NCBI RefSeq assembly: GCF_002775205.1
Contig: NC_036458.1
Coordinates: 1,079,483 to 1,143,482, forward strand
DNA length: 64,000 nucleotides
DNA from: Xiphophorus maculatus
Lineage: Eukaryota; Chordata; Actinopteri; Cyprinodontiformes; Poeciliidae
Direction: 5' to 3'
The position numbers and the translations under genes are program-made. Of the stretch, positions 24,301 to 41,926 are shown in pieces; within the stretch, counting starts at the first letter, position 1, and every line of letters begins with the position of its first letter. Below the pieces are notes generated by a model. The model was not told where the DNA came from. It did no database searches and saw only the letters and a program-made list of their open reading frames with translations.

Positions 24301-27300
24301 TTATCAGCATCTGGTTCACAAACAGAAAACAGAATCACTTTAGATTCTTTCTACAGATTACTGCCTTAAAAACAAACTATACCGGATTTATTAAAGACAC
24401 AACATTCATAGATCTGTGCAGCATTTCATATCCGGAGGCATATCAGAGCGTCTGCAGGTTGAGCAACGCGCTGAAATTACAGGCTGCACAGAAACCTGAC
24501 GTGAGGTCAAAGGTGATAAGATCCTGGAACAACGCCTGGCGCGCTCCTCTCACCGACCTGCAGGGACAACGCTGCCAGACGGCACAAGGATGATTTCATC
24601 AAGACGTAAAAACTATTTTTACAAGTCAGACTGATCAGTGAAACGTCGTAAACAGAACTGGTCTGACAGCAGGAAGCAGGCCGCAAGCAGAACAGCTAAC
24701 AGAAACTGGCCTTGAAACTAAACTCGTCCTCTTGTATCCTGCTGCTGAATATATACAGACCTCCGAAACTACAAGCACTACAATCTAAAATTGTAGTGCT
24801 TGATGTAGCATCTTCAGATCACTTTTGTATTTTTTGGGACAGTTTTCTCCCTGCTCAAAAAGACAGCTATACACAAGTAATTTCAAAATGATGCATTACG
24901 GAAACTACTGCAGATCCATTTATTCAGGCTTTTCCTTGTACTGCTATACACTCCTGTACTTCTCTGTGAAGTGATTTTATTTTTAAAATTGAGAAGGTTA
25001 TTGACACCATTGCTCTTGTTACTACAAAAGTAATCTCTGGGAAACGTAAACCACCTTGGAGAAAGGTGGTTTCTCCAAGGTGAAACCACCTTTCTCCAAG
25101 GGTGGTTTAGAAAAGGGAAAAAAGAGAGCAGGAGAGCGGAACGTCGGCGGCGTAAAACTAAACTACAAACCATTTAAATATCTACAAAGATAAACTCAAA
25201 ATGTTTCATTTTGAGCTGAGAAATGCAAGACAGAGTTTTTTTCAAATGTCATTTCTACCTCTATCAACAACTCTCCTGCTCTGTTCTCGATTGTTGGAAC
25301 ACTGTTTAAATCCACCTTCTTCTGTTAACCGTGAATTTTTCTCCTCTGAGGTTCGTGACAAATTTCCACCTTTTTTATAAATAAAACTGTGAAAATAAGG
25401 GAGACAATAAACTCCTATGTGTCTGTTGTTAGGAAACAATTAACTATGTTTTCCCCTAAACAGAACTTACCTATGATGACCCACTTTAACCTGATCACTG
25501 AAAAAGATTTGAGTTACACTTTACATCATATGAAATCATCCACCTGCTCCATGACATCATACCCACCAGTTTATTCTCAAAGGTCTCAGAGGTTTTTGCT
25601 TCTGATCTTTTACTCATAATTAATAAGTCGCTCTCCTCTGGAGTCTTTCCTCAGGCTCTAAAGACTGTGGTAGTTCTCAAAAAGCATAATCTAGACTCAT
25701 CAATTCTTAGCAATTATCAAACTTACCTTTTCTGGCTAAAATATTAGAAAAAATAGTTTTTCAGCAGATAAATGGTTTTCTGGCCCTGAACAACTGTTTT
25801 GATGTCCATCAGTCAGGTTTCCGTCAGCATCACAGCACTGAAACGGCTCTGGTCAAAATATTCAATGACCTCCGTCTAAAACACTGACCGTAATAAAATG
25901 TCAATATTAGTTTTACTTGACTTGATTGCTGCATTCGACACAGTTAATCATGATATTTTATTATCACGATTAGAAAATTGTGTTGGCATTTCTGGCAAAG
26001 TACTCAGCTGGATTAAATCCTACCTGTCCAACAGAACCTTTTGTGTCCATAGACAACTTTAAATCCAAACTGAATGAAATTACATATGGAGTTCCCCAAG
26101 GCTCCATCCTGGGGCCGCTTCTTTTTAATATGCTTCCATTAATTCAAATTATACAAAATAATAAGATAGAATACCACAATTATGCCGATGACACACAGCT
26201 ATACATCAGTCTTTCACCAGGAGATTACAGTCAGGTCCAAATACTCACTAAATGTATTGAGCAGATTAATGTCTGGATGCGCCAAAATTTTCTCCAACTA
26301 AATAAAAACAAAACTGAAATATTAGTGTTTGGACCAAAAGAGCATAGATTAAAAATAATCAGCCACCTTCAGTCTACTGGATTAAAATGCTATGATGAAG
26401 CCAAGAATCTGGGGGTGATCACTGATCCCGATCTAAACTTTAATAACCACATCAAATCTATCATAAAAACATCATAAACTACCATCTAAAAAATATTGCT
26501 AAAATTAGACGACTCAAGTCCCCACAAGATTCTGAAAAATTAGTTCATGCCTTTGTTTTTAGTAGACTCGATTACTGCAGTGGTATTTTTACTGGATTAT
26601 CAAAAACAAGCAATCAGACATCTCCAGCTTCTCCAGAACGCTGCTGCAAAAGTCCTGACTAAAACAAAAAGAGATCAGCATGTCAGTCCAGTTCTAACAT
26701 CCCTGCACTGGCTGCCTGTTGGGTTGGAAAGTTCCTTCTTCCTTAATAAATAACGTTATTGTAAAAACTCCATTTTTGTATTTACTCGGGATAACTTTAA
26801 TATTACACTTTGTTTGAGGTTATAAAACAATTATGCGTGATGAAAGAAATATTAACAGAGGAAATCTGTAAGTTAATACTTTTTAACACAACTCAAGGTG
26901 AGATCAGACTTAGAAAAAGTGAATTTTTAAGTGGACAAAAACTATCTAAGTGTAATAAAGCTAATTTTATTTCAACATGTTCAAAATTAAACATCCCTCT
27001 TTAAGTAAAATATTTTTATATTTTAATAATATTTAATTGATTATTCATAACGAGATAAAAATAGTTGTCATGAAAGGCAAAAATAAGTCAAAATTCATGA
27101 CTAAAGTCCTACTTCAAATTTTAATATTCTACACATAAATACTCAAGATACGAGCAAATAATCCCAAAATGACAGACATTGTTCCTACGTATTAATAACT
27201 TTATGATATTAGGGAGGGAAAAGTTGAGTTTTTTACGCGAACCGGGTCAGATGTAACGGAACATCACCGGTACCAGCGGCAGGAACCTACCTGCTCCAGG

Positions 27301-27416
27301 TCGCTGTCGTTCAGCGGGTGAACTTCCCGGGACTTGAAGCAGTTCTGACATTTGCTCTTACTGAAGACGTTCGGCTGGAACCGGCGGCAGGATCCCGTCG
27401 CCTTGTCGCCGGACAT
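3314..27416 (-). CDS. mprip: mprip: myosin phosphatase Rho-interacting protein (about 1,300 aa, 22 exons placed)
   Basis: Scaffold that in the family links RhoA and the myosin phosphatase regulatory subunit to actin fibres. Exons, 5' to 3': 27416-27291, 24074-23997, 23924-23859, 23107-22956, 20735-20654, 20002-19910 (tentative), 16848-16725, 14449-14317, 11661-11554, 10790-10734, 10642-10574, 10503-10414, 10341-10232, 9634-9220, 8735-8643, 8151-6694, 6534-6387, 6145-6037, 5211-5052, 4556-4455, 3697-3617, 3352-3314. All have GT-AG borders and phases agree except between the tentative exon and 16848, where an exon is probably missing. Seen: [18 protein letters not shown] start with a CQNC pair; PH1 at about 44-155 ([13 protein letters not shown]); PH2 at about 322-425 ([42 protein letters not shown]); SLDRR motifs; coiled coil from about 1085 ([27 protein letters not shown]). 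TRIOBP is the nearest relative, but the sequence fits MPRIP better. The C-terminus looks shortened. Confidence 0.93.
3374..3562 (-). mobile_element. tRNA-derived SINE copy A
   Basis: Minus-oriented SINE of about 190 bp. Read on the minus strand it begins GCGTGCTGCGGTGGCGTAGC, has the Pol III B box GGTTCGATTCC (near 3478-3488), the GACATTTGCC/CATGTCTTCCCC body and the GGGACACTAGAGCCCAC tail, and ends in poly(A) (T run at 3374-3388). It lies in the last mprip intron, directly upstream of the terminal exon. Diverged from copies D and E. Confidence 0.85.
3818..3910 (+). mobile_element. Relic of a Tc1-like or related nonautonomous repeat
   Basis: The stretch TCTGGACTTTGACTAGGCCA followed by TTCT(A/G)ACACATGAATATTCTTT recurs at 32510-32560 in the same orientation. 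I recognise it as a dispersed fish repeat; the exact family is not certain. It lies in an mprip intron. Confidence 0.5.
4038..4232 (+). mobile_element. tRNA-derived SINE copy B
   Basis: Plus-oriented SINE: GTGCTGTGGTGGCGCAGGGG start, B box GGTTCGATTCC, the ATGTCTTCCCCC body, the GGCCACTAGAGCC tail and a short A run. It differs from the other copies in several places (GCGCAGGGGTTAAGCAC in the A-box region), so it is probably an older or separate subfamily. Confidence 0.85.
4377..4455. repeat. 24-bp tandem triplication carrying an mprip splice donor
   Basis: Three near-identical units of CTCCTGACCCCTGACCCGGCTCAC abut the 3' end of the mprip exon at 4556-4455. Each unit contains AGGTGAGC on the minus strand, so the donor at 4454/4453 is repeated at 4430/4429 and 4406/4405. 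The units are in frame with the exon. Confidence 0.9.
6694..8151 (-). CDS. mprip: mprip giant internal exon (1,458 nt, 486 aa)
   Basis: A single uninterrupted exon that enters and leaves in phase 0, so it could be skipped without shifting the frame. It runs from [16 protein letters not shown] to [12 protein letters not shown]-like text at the donor. The first third has glutamine/arginine-rich helices and a coiled-coil block ([31 protein letters not shown]). The middle is acidic with two runs of glutamates (EEEEEEEEE), and the end is again helical ([17 protein letters not shown]). The standard mammalian MPRIP of about 1,025 residues joins the flanking exons without this segment, so I infer a long isoform. 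I recall long isoforms of the family but cannot verify them here. Confidence 0.8.
8868..9115 (-). mobile_element. Nonautonomous DNA-transposon-like copy (CACTGCAAAAACA family)
   Basis: AT-rich stretch sharing the body of the copies at 39733-40093 and 46497-46908 (AATAATCTGCCAGTAGATTT, AATAATTGACTTAAAATAAG, AAAAGTTATTTGTTAGTTTTG). The ends are not intact. It lies in an mprip intron. Confidence 0.6.
9126..9200. repeat. 15-bp CTGCAG-rich array beside an mprip donor
   Basis: About five units of GCAGCACCTGCAGCA(C/T) with variants, starting 20 nt past the donor of the 415-nt exon (9634-9220), inside the intron. Confidence 0.8.
10965..11042 (+). mobile_element. LINE (L2-like) 3' tail fragment
   Basis: GTGAAGCACTTTGGTTGTGG followed by TAAATGTGATACATAAATAAACTTTGACTTG matches the familiar 3' end of fish L2-like LINEs and the SINEs that share it (TAAAGCACTTT...TACAAATAAA). 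Similar tails are at 31945-32025 and inside the palindromic element. Confidence 0.55.
11151..11335 (-). mobile_element. tRNA-derived SINE copy C
   Basis: Minus-oriented. Read on the minus strand it has the GCGTGCTGCGGTGGCGTAG head, the B box GGTTCGATTCC, and the AAGGGGCACTAGAGCCCAC tail with CCCCTGGAGGGG near the end. It lies in the mprip intron between exons 11661-11554 and 10790-10734. Confidence 0.88.
12297..12333. repeat. (ATT)n microsatellite
   Basis: About eleven TAT/ATT triplets in an mprip intron. Confidence 0.9.
12375..12610. mobile_element. Old LINE-related dispersed repeat
   Basis: Contains ATACTTTACTGATCCCAAAG, GATGGCTGTGGGCAGGAAGG and ATCTCCTGTAGAGGTCTGT, a text I recognise as a common fish retrotransposon relic. 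A related short copy is near 40150-40240 (GCCATCAGCATCTGCATTAT). The family assignment is uncertain. Confidence 0.4.
13527..14205. repeat. 12-14-bp minisatellite GGGAAACTCTGG / AAAACTTTG
   Basis: About 50 units in an mprip intron between exons 14449-14317 and 11661-11554. The units mix GGGGAAACTCTGG, GGAAAACTTTGG and GGAAAACTCTGG into higher-order blocks. The array has no stops in several frames, which gives long spurious ORFs of up to 221 codons. On the transcribed minus strand each unit reads AGTTTTCCAG or AGTTTCCCCAG, a pyrimidine tract ending in CAG. Confidence 0.95.
15515..16695. repeat. 19-20-bp minisatellite CCAGTAACTAGAGGATAAAA, about 60 units
   Basis: Nearly perfect units that differ mainly in the length of the A run (AAAA or AAAAA, once AAAAAA). 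The array begins about 30 nt past the donor of the mprip exon 16848-16725 and fills half the following intron. The transcribed minus strand reads TTTTATCCTCTAG TTACTGG per unit. The very low divergence points to recent expansion. Confidence 0.97.
16916..17035 (+). mobile_element. Fragment of the CACTGCAAAAACA nonautonomous repeat
   Basis: Starts CACTGCAAAAACACAAAATC and keeps about 120 bp of the body (AAATATCTCAGTTCA, ATAGGAAACTAACTT). It shares its left end with the copy at 46497-46908. Confidence 0.55.
18775..19620 (-). mobile_element. L1-type LINE 3' fragment (ORF2 C-terminus)
   Basis: Minus-strand frames encode the C-terminal part of an L1-like ORF2, with a CWRLCGSKG block (Cys-rich tail, near 19330-19280) and [18 protein letters not shown]-like text near 19050-19000, followed by a 3' UTR. 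There is at least one frame change between the 19595-19260 and 19190-18993 frames. It lies in an mprip intron, in the gene's own orientation. Confidence 0.7.
19910..20002 (-). CDS. mprip: Tentative mprip exon (93 nt)
   Basis: A GC-rich open stretch between an ATCAG acceptor and an ACC|GTAACA donor, 31 codons in phase 0-0: [17 protein letters not shown], then [14 protein letters not shown]. It follows the phase of the preceding exon (ending SVDSVANQ), and its Ala/Pro/Ser composition suits the linker after PH1. The next placed exon (16848-16725) needs a different phase, so either this call is wrong or another exon lies between. The acceptor has a weak pyrimidine tract. Confidence 0.4.
20118..20222. 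repeat. (GGAC)n-type array
   Basis: GACGGACGGACAGACAGACG units with two GGACTGATGGACGGA interruptions, in an mprip intron. Confidence 0.9.
20792..22922. mobile_element. Palindromic foldback DNA transposon (2.1 kb) flanked by TA
   Basis: The two ends are inverted copies beginning TGAGGGGCCGTTTAGGACAA, and the element is flanked by TA on both sides (20790-20791 and 22923-22924). The arms (about 20792-21674 and 21791-22922) are near-identical inverted repeats around a loop of about 115 bp. From the outside in, each arm has a variable array of ACACTCAAAAA/CACACACTACCAAAAAC units, a GCGCATGCG palindrome (21351-21358 and 22101-22110), an AT-rich segment like an L2 tail, and a short ORF start. No transposase was recognised. 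TA duplication fits Tc1/mariner-like or ISL2EU-like enzymes; the family is unassigned. It sits in the mprip intron between exons 23107-22956 and 20735-20654. Confidence 0.85.
21497..21811 (+). CDS. Small unassigned ORF across the loop of the palindromic element (104 codons)
   Basis: Open frame running from one arm through the loop and into the other arm. Its middle reads [18 protein letters not shown] (start at 21614), then [18 protein letters not shown] and [10 protein letters not shown], ending VFKMAAA. Because the arms are inverted copies, the complementary strand (21879-21649) opens with the same [18 protein letters not shown] and ends with the same FKMAAA. The composition is not random-looking, but I do not recognise a family. 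It could be a residual host-derived or transposon N-terminal exon captured by the element. Whether it is expressed is unknown. Confidence 0.3.
   Translation: MIKNRQNCCSTICPLGASITGIINRRQLVPKKKEFAIPNMANSNSKRERIGQAAAILNTILSSPEATSTLTGALNDSTTARSATVDSELSSLFRSGAVFKMAAA
23161..23785. repeat. 20-bp minisatellite filling mprip intron 3
   Basis: About 31 units of exactly 20 bp in two variants, CAGGAATAAAGTTAATAAAC and CAGGATTAATGTTTATTAAC, arranged in recurring orders. It occupies about 625 of the 751 nt between the exons 23924-23859 and 23107-22956. Confidence 0.95.
24730..26740 (+). mobile_element. L2-like LINE, 5'-truncated and decayed
   Basis: Plus-strand frames show endonuclease remnants ([10 protein letters not shown] near 24745), then reverse transcriptase blocks: [20 protein letters not shown] near 25820-25870, [20 protein letters not shown] near 25915-25975, [15 protein letters not shown] near 26090-26135, [17 protein letters not shown] near 26185-26230, [17 protein letters not shown] near 26285-26330, and the SLHWLPV end near 26705. 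Stops and frame changes split it into at least four frames. The text matches the abundant fish L2-like clade. It lies in the first mprip intron, same direction as the plus strand and opposite to mprip. Confidence 0.85.
25048..25108. repeat. Inverted repeat (hairpin) inside the L2-like LINE
   Basis: AACCACCTTGGAGAAAGGTG and its complement face each other around a short TCCAAGG-containing loop. The stem is about 25 bp with one bulge. It interrupts the decayed LINE frame. Confidence 0.85.
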
Positions 27417-29800
27417 GTCGTCCAGTCAGCGGGTTCCGCTTCAGCGGAGCCGGAGAATCCCGAAAACAAGCCGCCGCCGTCCCGCTTCGCTCCCCGGCGT
27501 TGAGTGAAGCGGGTTTCCCTGGCCTGGCATCTGTCACACGGAGCTCTCCTGACGATGGTCGTCACGGTCAATGCGTCTGACGTAGACATGAACCATCCAC
27601 ATCCGGCTGAAACTTAAAAAATAAAAGTCATTTTTCTTTGGGTTTTGGAATTAAAAAATTAAATGATACATTTTTCACTACAAAAAATTTGTGCCGATAC
27701 ACAAAAAAATAATTCTTCTGATTTTTTTTATTTATAACAATTTAATATTTTATTTGATGTTTTTTTTTTAAATTATAAAAATATATAAGTAAATTTCTGT
27801 ATTGATAATGTAATTTTTAAAAGGGTAAATAACATGAACAAACAACAGCTACAATAATCAAGTAGGTTACAAAGATTGCAAAAACAGCCATTTTTATTAA
27901 AATGGGTGCTATGAAATTTTCAGACTTGGTTTAATTTAAAACTTAAATGAGAACATTTACTTAGTAGAGAAATAAGCACTAAATTGTATTAAAGTAAGTT
28001 TATAAATAATAAAGAAAGTTCTAAATACATATAATGATGGAAAAGATCAGCTGAAATTGTGATGGTAATGGAAATGTTTAAAAACAAAATATAAATGACA
28101 ACTTTATATTTTATCTTATTAAAATATGAATAAAATATACTTCATTGATAAATTTCTTTTTGTAGAAATGTATCTACAACACAGCATTAGAACACATTTA
28201 CCAGTAAACACATCAAGTAGTGTAATATTTTTATTTATTTGTGTTCAATATGTACAGAAAAATCCACATAAGCAGTCAGATACAGGGAGACAAGCGTTTA
28301 TTCGAGGCAATGGCAGTGGCAGGAGGTTAAAGAAACTAAAAACTTTCCTTTTCCTTTACATTTTTGGCCTTCCGAGTCGCGTATAAAACACACAGTAGCT
28401 GCTTCAAACCAGCTGATATGTTTGATTCACACAATAAAACACACATCTACACAGAAACAGAAATTATTCTGTTTATCCAAGACAATGTTTGCTCAGGTGT
28501 CTTTTATTTCAAAGCAGAATATTTTAAATATACTAAAATCATTTCAAGATGCAACAGCAATAAAACAGTAACCTGTGAATTATTCGGTGCATCTTCTACA
28601 AATCTAGAAAGGTGCTACTCTAAACATGTGTTTAACTGTTTTTAAAGTGCTTTACTGTTTAAAAATTTAGGAAAAATTGTTCAATACACTTTTAAAATTG
28701 ACCATTTGATAAGCCTTCGCTCTTTGTGTGCTCTAGTGCCCCCTACTGGTGGCAGCTAAAAATACACGGTCTGTGGATCCACTAAAGGTCAGATGTGGCT
28801 TATAAAATAATAAAATATAATTAAATACATGTAAATATATTACTTCATGAGGGTAAGAACCCTAACTTAAACATTTATTTTTATAGATTTTAAATAAAAA
28901 AAGGTTTAGCAAACGGTCAAGTTTCCATTTGGGTAACTGGAGCAGCTTGACGTTTGTGCTTTTATTTCCAAATTAATGTTTCATATTTACATAATTTACT
29001 TTAGCAGCAAACCTGCACAGTAGAGGTTCAAAGGAATAATAATATATAGGGCAAAAAGCAGGATATATTTAGTGTATAAATTCAATAAATATTTCTCTGC
29101 AGCAACATTTCATGATGGGTTTTTAAATGTAGAATAAATAAATAAATGTTTGTGCTCTGGAGGAAAATCTGGACCGAAGAAAAGTTTGTTCTTCCTCAGC
29201 GACGCTCAGGCAGTTTGAGTTTGGATTGAATACGCCTCTCTGTCTCGCTGCTCCGCAAACACGACTCAGGATTTCTTCTTCATCACCATCATCATGATCA
29301 TCATCATCACCATCATCATCATCGTCAGCAGCAGCAGCAGCAGGACTTTTCCAGGATCAAATTCCCAGAATTCTCATTTTTATCCAGATTTACAATATAA
29401 ATACAAAAGTTCACCATTTTTTCATGGTAGATATTTCTAGAATGGTCAGGATGGACAGATGGAAAAAAGGAAGGAAGGAAGAAAATTGTGAAGGAATGAA
29501 GGATGTGAGTAAGGAAATGAGAAATAATGGACACAATGAAGGAAAGACAGAATGGAAAATGTACTGAAAAATATAATTTCCAAAGTTTTTCTGATTTTGT
29601 TTTCCAGACCTAAAACTTTCCTGACTGTAATCCCAGATTGATCCAGATTCCATGGAAACGCCAGGCTGTGTTTAATCTGGATGAATTAATCTGAGGTTCT
29701 GGACTCTGTGGCGCTCCGGGTTTAGAGGACGATGACACAGTGACGGTTTTCCAGCTTCCCTCCAGAGGAGGAACAGGAAGCGGGCCGACCAGCGGTCTGG

Positions 29801-29828
<28 letters not shown>
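27417..29828. other. Region between the mprip start and the u2af2 stop
   Basis: 27417-27600 is GC-rich and is the likely mprip promoter/5' UTR (minus). 27600-28720 is AT-rich with no exon seen. 28690-29800 probably contains the u2af2 3' UTR, since several AATAAA signals on the minus strand (for example 28961-28966) precede it. (CAT)n runs lie at 29278-29330. The GCCCCCTACTGGTGGC near 28737 is a common fish repeat end. Confidence 0.5.
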
Positions 29829-37600
<7,772 letters not shown>

Positions 37601-39063
37601 TATGTCGACAAAAAGCTGCTGCGGAGAGAAAATGCTCTGAGACGACAGAGAGAGAAAATACATACAAACTGTCCGCTGCTGTATCAGCGCAGAGAAGCCG
37701 AGGACTCCTCTGTGCAGAGACAAATGAGAACAAAGTACATCCGGTCAGACCTCCACAATAAAAGCTTCGAACCTTCCTATTTCTGGTAGAAAAACAAGAT
37801 GGCGCATTGCATTTGTTCTCTGAAGTTGGAAGCTGTTCCAAGTCGGAAAAATACGAAAGCTCGCAGTGGGAAATACTGTATATAAATTGCATCTCATTTA
37901 CAGTGGCACACACAGTGTTGTACATCTATTTATGATGATATCTTTTAATGTTTCATATCTTAAATACTGAAAAATACACAGCTATTATCATGTATTGCTA
38001 ATGGTGGCTAGTTGGGTCTTTAAATTACTTATTGAAAGTTAAGAACTTTAATTCATTTGCAAACTAATTTTCTAACCGGTTTTAGAATATGGGCCAGAGT
38101 TGGTAAAGTTTTAATAATCTGTGAGTCTCCAACAAGAGAGTAAATACACTTTTGAGTTTCAACACAATCCAATCGGTCCTCAGTGGGATCAATCAGTGGG
38201 ATTTTATAACTCTGCACAAAAATGTAGATTTTACCACACACATTACATGATATTATATCTTTATATTTACATGCTTTTATTATCGTCTTCCTGCAGAACT
38301 TTGGTGTTTATTCCAGTTGCCAAGGGGTAAGTTAAAACTTTTCTAATTGACAGAATTCATATAACAGTACATATGCTGAGAAATTTGTTCTAAAAATTAA
38401 AAACTAAAGTAGGACTGAAATAGTTAATTAGATTAACTGTGATTGAACTAATTTATTTATAAAATAATAATTAAATGGAATATACAGACTCTGAAAAGGC
38501 AGTTTGCTAAAAGAACAACATATCTAGAGCCATAACTATATATCTATATTTACATTTTGAATTTATGGTGAAGAACTACCTTCTTTGTAAATTTGTTCTA
38601 CCCAGAACTGGTGAAATAGTTTTAGCTTCACTTGGTTCAAATTATGAAAAAAAGCAACAACTTATATTTAGGATCTTTTAGATTAATTTAATATAATAAA
38701 AATTGCTCACCGGATCAGCGCTACATTTACTGAACACGAATGCTGTTATTGTATTTTAGGCAATTAGATGATTATTTTCTTATTTGAAATGAATATAATT
38801 ATTTGCATTCTGTTATGTATTTCTGACATTGTGTAAAATTAAATGAAAAATCTGCAGAATGTGCCAAAAAATGTTTATCTGATTAATCAATAGAATAATC
38901 GATTACTAAATGAATGTTTATCTACAGTCGATGATCATTTAACAGGAAGATGTTGATCTCAGATTGAGAACAGCGGTCTGGTTTTGCAGCCGGTGGAATC
39001 GTCGTGTCACTCCATACATACCATGTTGACAACGCAAGGAGAACAAACCAGTCAGCTGTGCGG

Positions 39064-39073
39064 CTATTAAAAG
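39064..39073 (+). promoter_or_regulatory. dhrs7c: Candidate dhrs7c TATA/MEF2-like element
   Basis: CTATTAAAAG, close to both a TATA box and the MEF2 consensus. An E-box CAGCTG is 6 nt upstream at 39053-39058. DHRS7C is a striated-muscle gene in mammals, which makes such sites plausible. Inference only. Confidence 0.3.
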
Positions 39074-39094
39074 AGCTCAAATCCCAAAGTATTG

Positions 39095-39203
39095 CTCTGG
39101 AGGGCCGGCCAGTTGTCGTGCTGGAGGAGCCGTGCTGAGGCGTGAGGCTCCAGCTCCTCAGGAGGCGAATCAAAACCGACAACCTACAGTCGACTGGGAA
39201 ACA
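39095..39203 (+). other. dhrs7c: Candidate noncoding first exon of dhrs7c
   Basis: A GC-richer island lies just downstream of the TATA-like site and ends in a strong donor (AACA|GTGAGT at 39203/39204). The coding exon begins behind an acceptor at 41910-41911 (CTTCCAG), 15 nt before the ATG, which requires an upstream 5' UTR exon. The exact transcription start is not determined. Confidence 0.35.
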
Positions 39204-39732
39204 GTGAGTGGGAGCCCCATTACTCCTTTGGCTAGATCACTCTCTCTCTCTTACTCGTAATTTAAACTCTTTAATGTGCCTGAAATGTAAGGAATATAGA
39301 AAGACAAAGCAGAGTAGAAGATAAACTCCTTTCTTTCCTCCTAATCAAGCTGTTGAAGGATTCAGTGACGTTGAAAAGTTCAGCATCTATTTTAGTTCTG
39401 CTTTATATAGAGAGAGCTTAACTTGGACAAACGACTGGAGCTCAGCAGCATAGCTCCAAGTCAAAAGGTTATTTTCATGTTTCCAGCTGGATGCTTCATG
39501 TTGCATGTTGGTTTTATCATGTTAGATGAGAGAAACTGGAACAACACTTCCAGGTGAGATAGGCTCTGGGACTCCGGCCTGCAGCTGCGTCACCCTCAGA
39601 TCCAGGAATAGTTTTCAGTCTTTGGTCGTATTTGAACAGTTTCTAGCCATCCTGTGTTTCTGAGCACTTATATTAATCATTTTATTTGTTTCACTGTGGC
39701 AGTATGTTTCAGTGTTTGTGTCTTTTCTCAAA

Positions 39733-40093
39733 CACTGAAAAGACACAAAATCTTACCAAGTATCTTCGTCTAGTTTTTAGTACAAATATCTTACTTGGCA
39801 AAACTAATTTATAAGTAAATGTTCAGCAAGAGCAGCTTGATTTAAGTAAGTAATTCCTTAATATTGATTTAAAAAAGTTCTAGTTTCACTGAGGAAAATG
39901 TCTTACTTTAAGTGAAATAATCTGCTGGTGGAACTAAAACCTTTTCATCAACATTTAGGAATTATTGACTTAAAACAAGCTGCTGTGTCTTGCAGGAAAC
40001 CTTGTAAGTTAATTTGTCTTAATTTAAATTTGATAAGAAATTTGCTCTAAAAATAGATTTAACTACTTGGTAAGATTTTATGTTTTTGCAGTG
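39733..40093. mobile_element. Nonautonomous element with inverted ends (CACTGCAAAAACA family)
   Basis: Left end CACTGAAAAGACACAAAATC, right end the complement of CACTGCAAAAACATAAAATC, both followed by TTACCAAG. The body carries AGTAAGTAATTCCTTAATATTG and similar text. It is the most complete of five related copies in the window (8868, 16916, 45088, 46497). It looks like a MITE. Confidence 0.75.
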
Positions 40094-41926
40094 AACTAAA
40101 CAACTTTTTTCTGTTTGTTTTATTGTATTTTTGCAGATGTGATAATATCTGCCCTCAGCCATCAGCATCTGCATTATTTAAAGAAATTCATGTGAGATAA
40201 AACAACATTAAATTTCTTTTTGGAATTAATAAAGTATTTTTGGATTTGAATTATTTTTCAAATGAAATGTTATAACTTATAAGGGCTTCATGATGCTGTT
40301 TGTTGATTATTTTTCTAAAAACAGCTGAAGCTTCACAGAACAGCTGGAGGTTAAATGAAACACAGATGGACTAAAAGTTATGTTTCACTTTTAAAACAAC
40401 TTAATAGTTCTGTGCTTTTGGTGTTTTTTAAATCATAAAATTGCAAGAAAAGAAAATAAAGTCTGTTGCTGCAACATGACCAACATACAATCATTTTAGA
40501 AAATATCTTTTATAAAGTATTTGCCTTCAAAGTGGCTTCTTTGCAATCAATTCTAGGTAAAAATTCAAGATTTTACCTTAAAAAGGTCTAAGTTATTGGT
40601 ACTAATGATTTACATCTACGTACTATAGATGTTTTATATTATACAAATATTTATTATTCTGTATACAGCCAGTATTTTCATTTTCATCGTGTTTAAATTG
40701 TGTTTTCTGTCTTTGTTTCAGAACCTTAAGAGCTCATAGTTACATAGAAAAATGATAGTAGAGGGTGAGATGAGTTCCAATGTGTCAGAGACGGTGAGAC
40801 GACTGGAATGAGAATCTATTCAGCAGAAACTAAATCAATTTTAACATCCATCTCATCCCATGTTTCTACTGAAATTAGAATCATCTTTCATTTAAAATTC
40901 GCTCACATGCTTACGCATAATATAACAATTATTTACAACGACCTTTCACGACATTCATGGGAATAAAAAAGTACACTCACTTTTAGTTCTGGGGTTTTTC
41001 ATACCTGTTTTCCTAAAATGTTCAATTATTTAAATCTAACTTGAAGTGCATGAAACCCAACAGATATGGAGAACCACTGAACAGAGTGTAGTTACTTTAT
41101 ATTTTCTGCCATGACTGTATAATGTAAATAATGGTGGTTTGCAAACATTATTTGCTTTAATTCAATGTGTCTTTTTGAAATACTTTGAAATCTGCACATG
41201 TTTGTCTTTCTGCTCAGTATTTAGTATACAAGCAGATATGAGACATTAATTCCTTCTACACTTTCAGTAACATTCACAAAAATTTTTGAATGAAAATTAA
41301 GAACAACAAAGAACAACAGAATTTTGAAGCGCTCCATTTCAGATTTGATTTTAATTTTGCTAAGCTAAGTAGGAGCTAGTTGATACGATATACATTTGTT
41401 GATTTGATTTTTAAAAAGTGCAGAGTAAAAAACGAGTGTAAATATACATAATTGAAGGTTTTTTAAAGTGAGCTTGAAAGTTTGTGGTTCAATGTTGATT
41501 TGAGTGTTTGAGAATAAGCATCTCTTTAATTTTAGCTACTTAGCTAGGCTAAATAGCCTAGCTACAATCATTAGCGAGGCTAACTAGCTGACAGCGGTGA
41601 CAACTGCCCGCTAGTTCCAAAAATTTATTTCAGTGAATTCTGTAAAAATAAAAATAAAAACTAATGAAATATGTTTATTTAAGTACAGAAGTGTTTTGGT
41701 TTGAAATTGGCGTCTATGTTAACTTTTCTCCTCGATGTCATTTATTTTATGCTAAACTAAAATAACCATCGTAGCTTAGCACAAGCATCGATAAGCATGT
41801 TGTCTGAAAATATTGGGAATTTTTCTTTCATATTTTTGCTTGAGCATCTTCATCGACTTTATTGTCAACATGGCTGTTGGACATCTAATGTAAAATGAAA
41901 CAATCTTCCAGGACAGCCCTCCAGAG

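Larger units (their letters stand above)
37601..41926. other. Region between u2af2 and dhrs7c
   Basis: 37601-37760 is the u2af2 5' side (minus). 39060-39205 holds a candidate dhrs7c promoter and noncoding first exon (listed separately). 39733-40093 is a nonautonomous element. 38400-38900 and 40740-41900 are AT-rich with no exon seen. Confidence 0.5.

Noticed and set aside
24370-24620. GC-richer stretch in the first mprip intron as a possible exon
   Set aside because: It looks like a dispersed repeat next to the L2-like LINE. No frame longer than about 30 codons fits the mprip phase.
38922-39182. Minus-strand ORF of 86 codons
   Set aside because: It overlaps the candidate dhrs7c first exon on the opposite strand and shows no family resemblance or splice partners.
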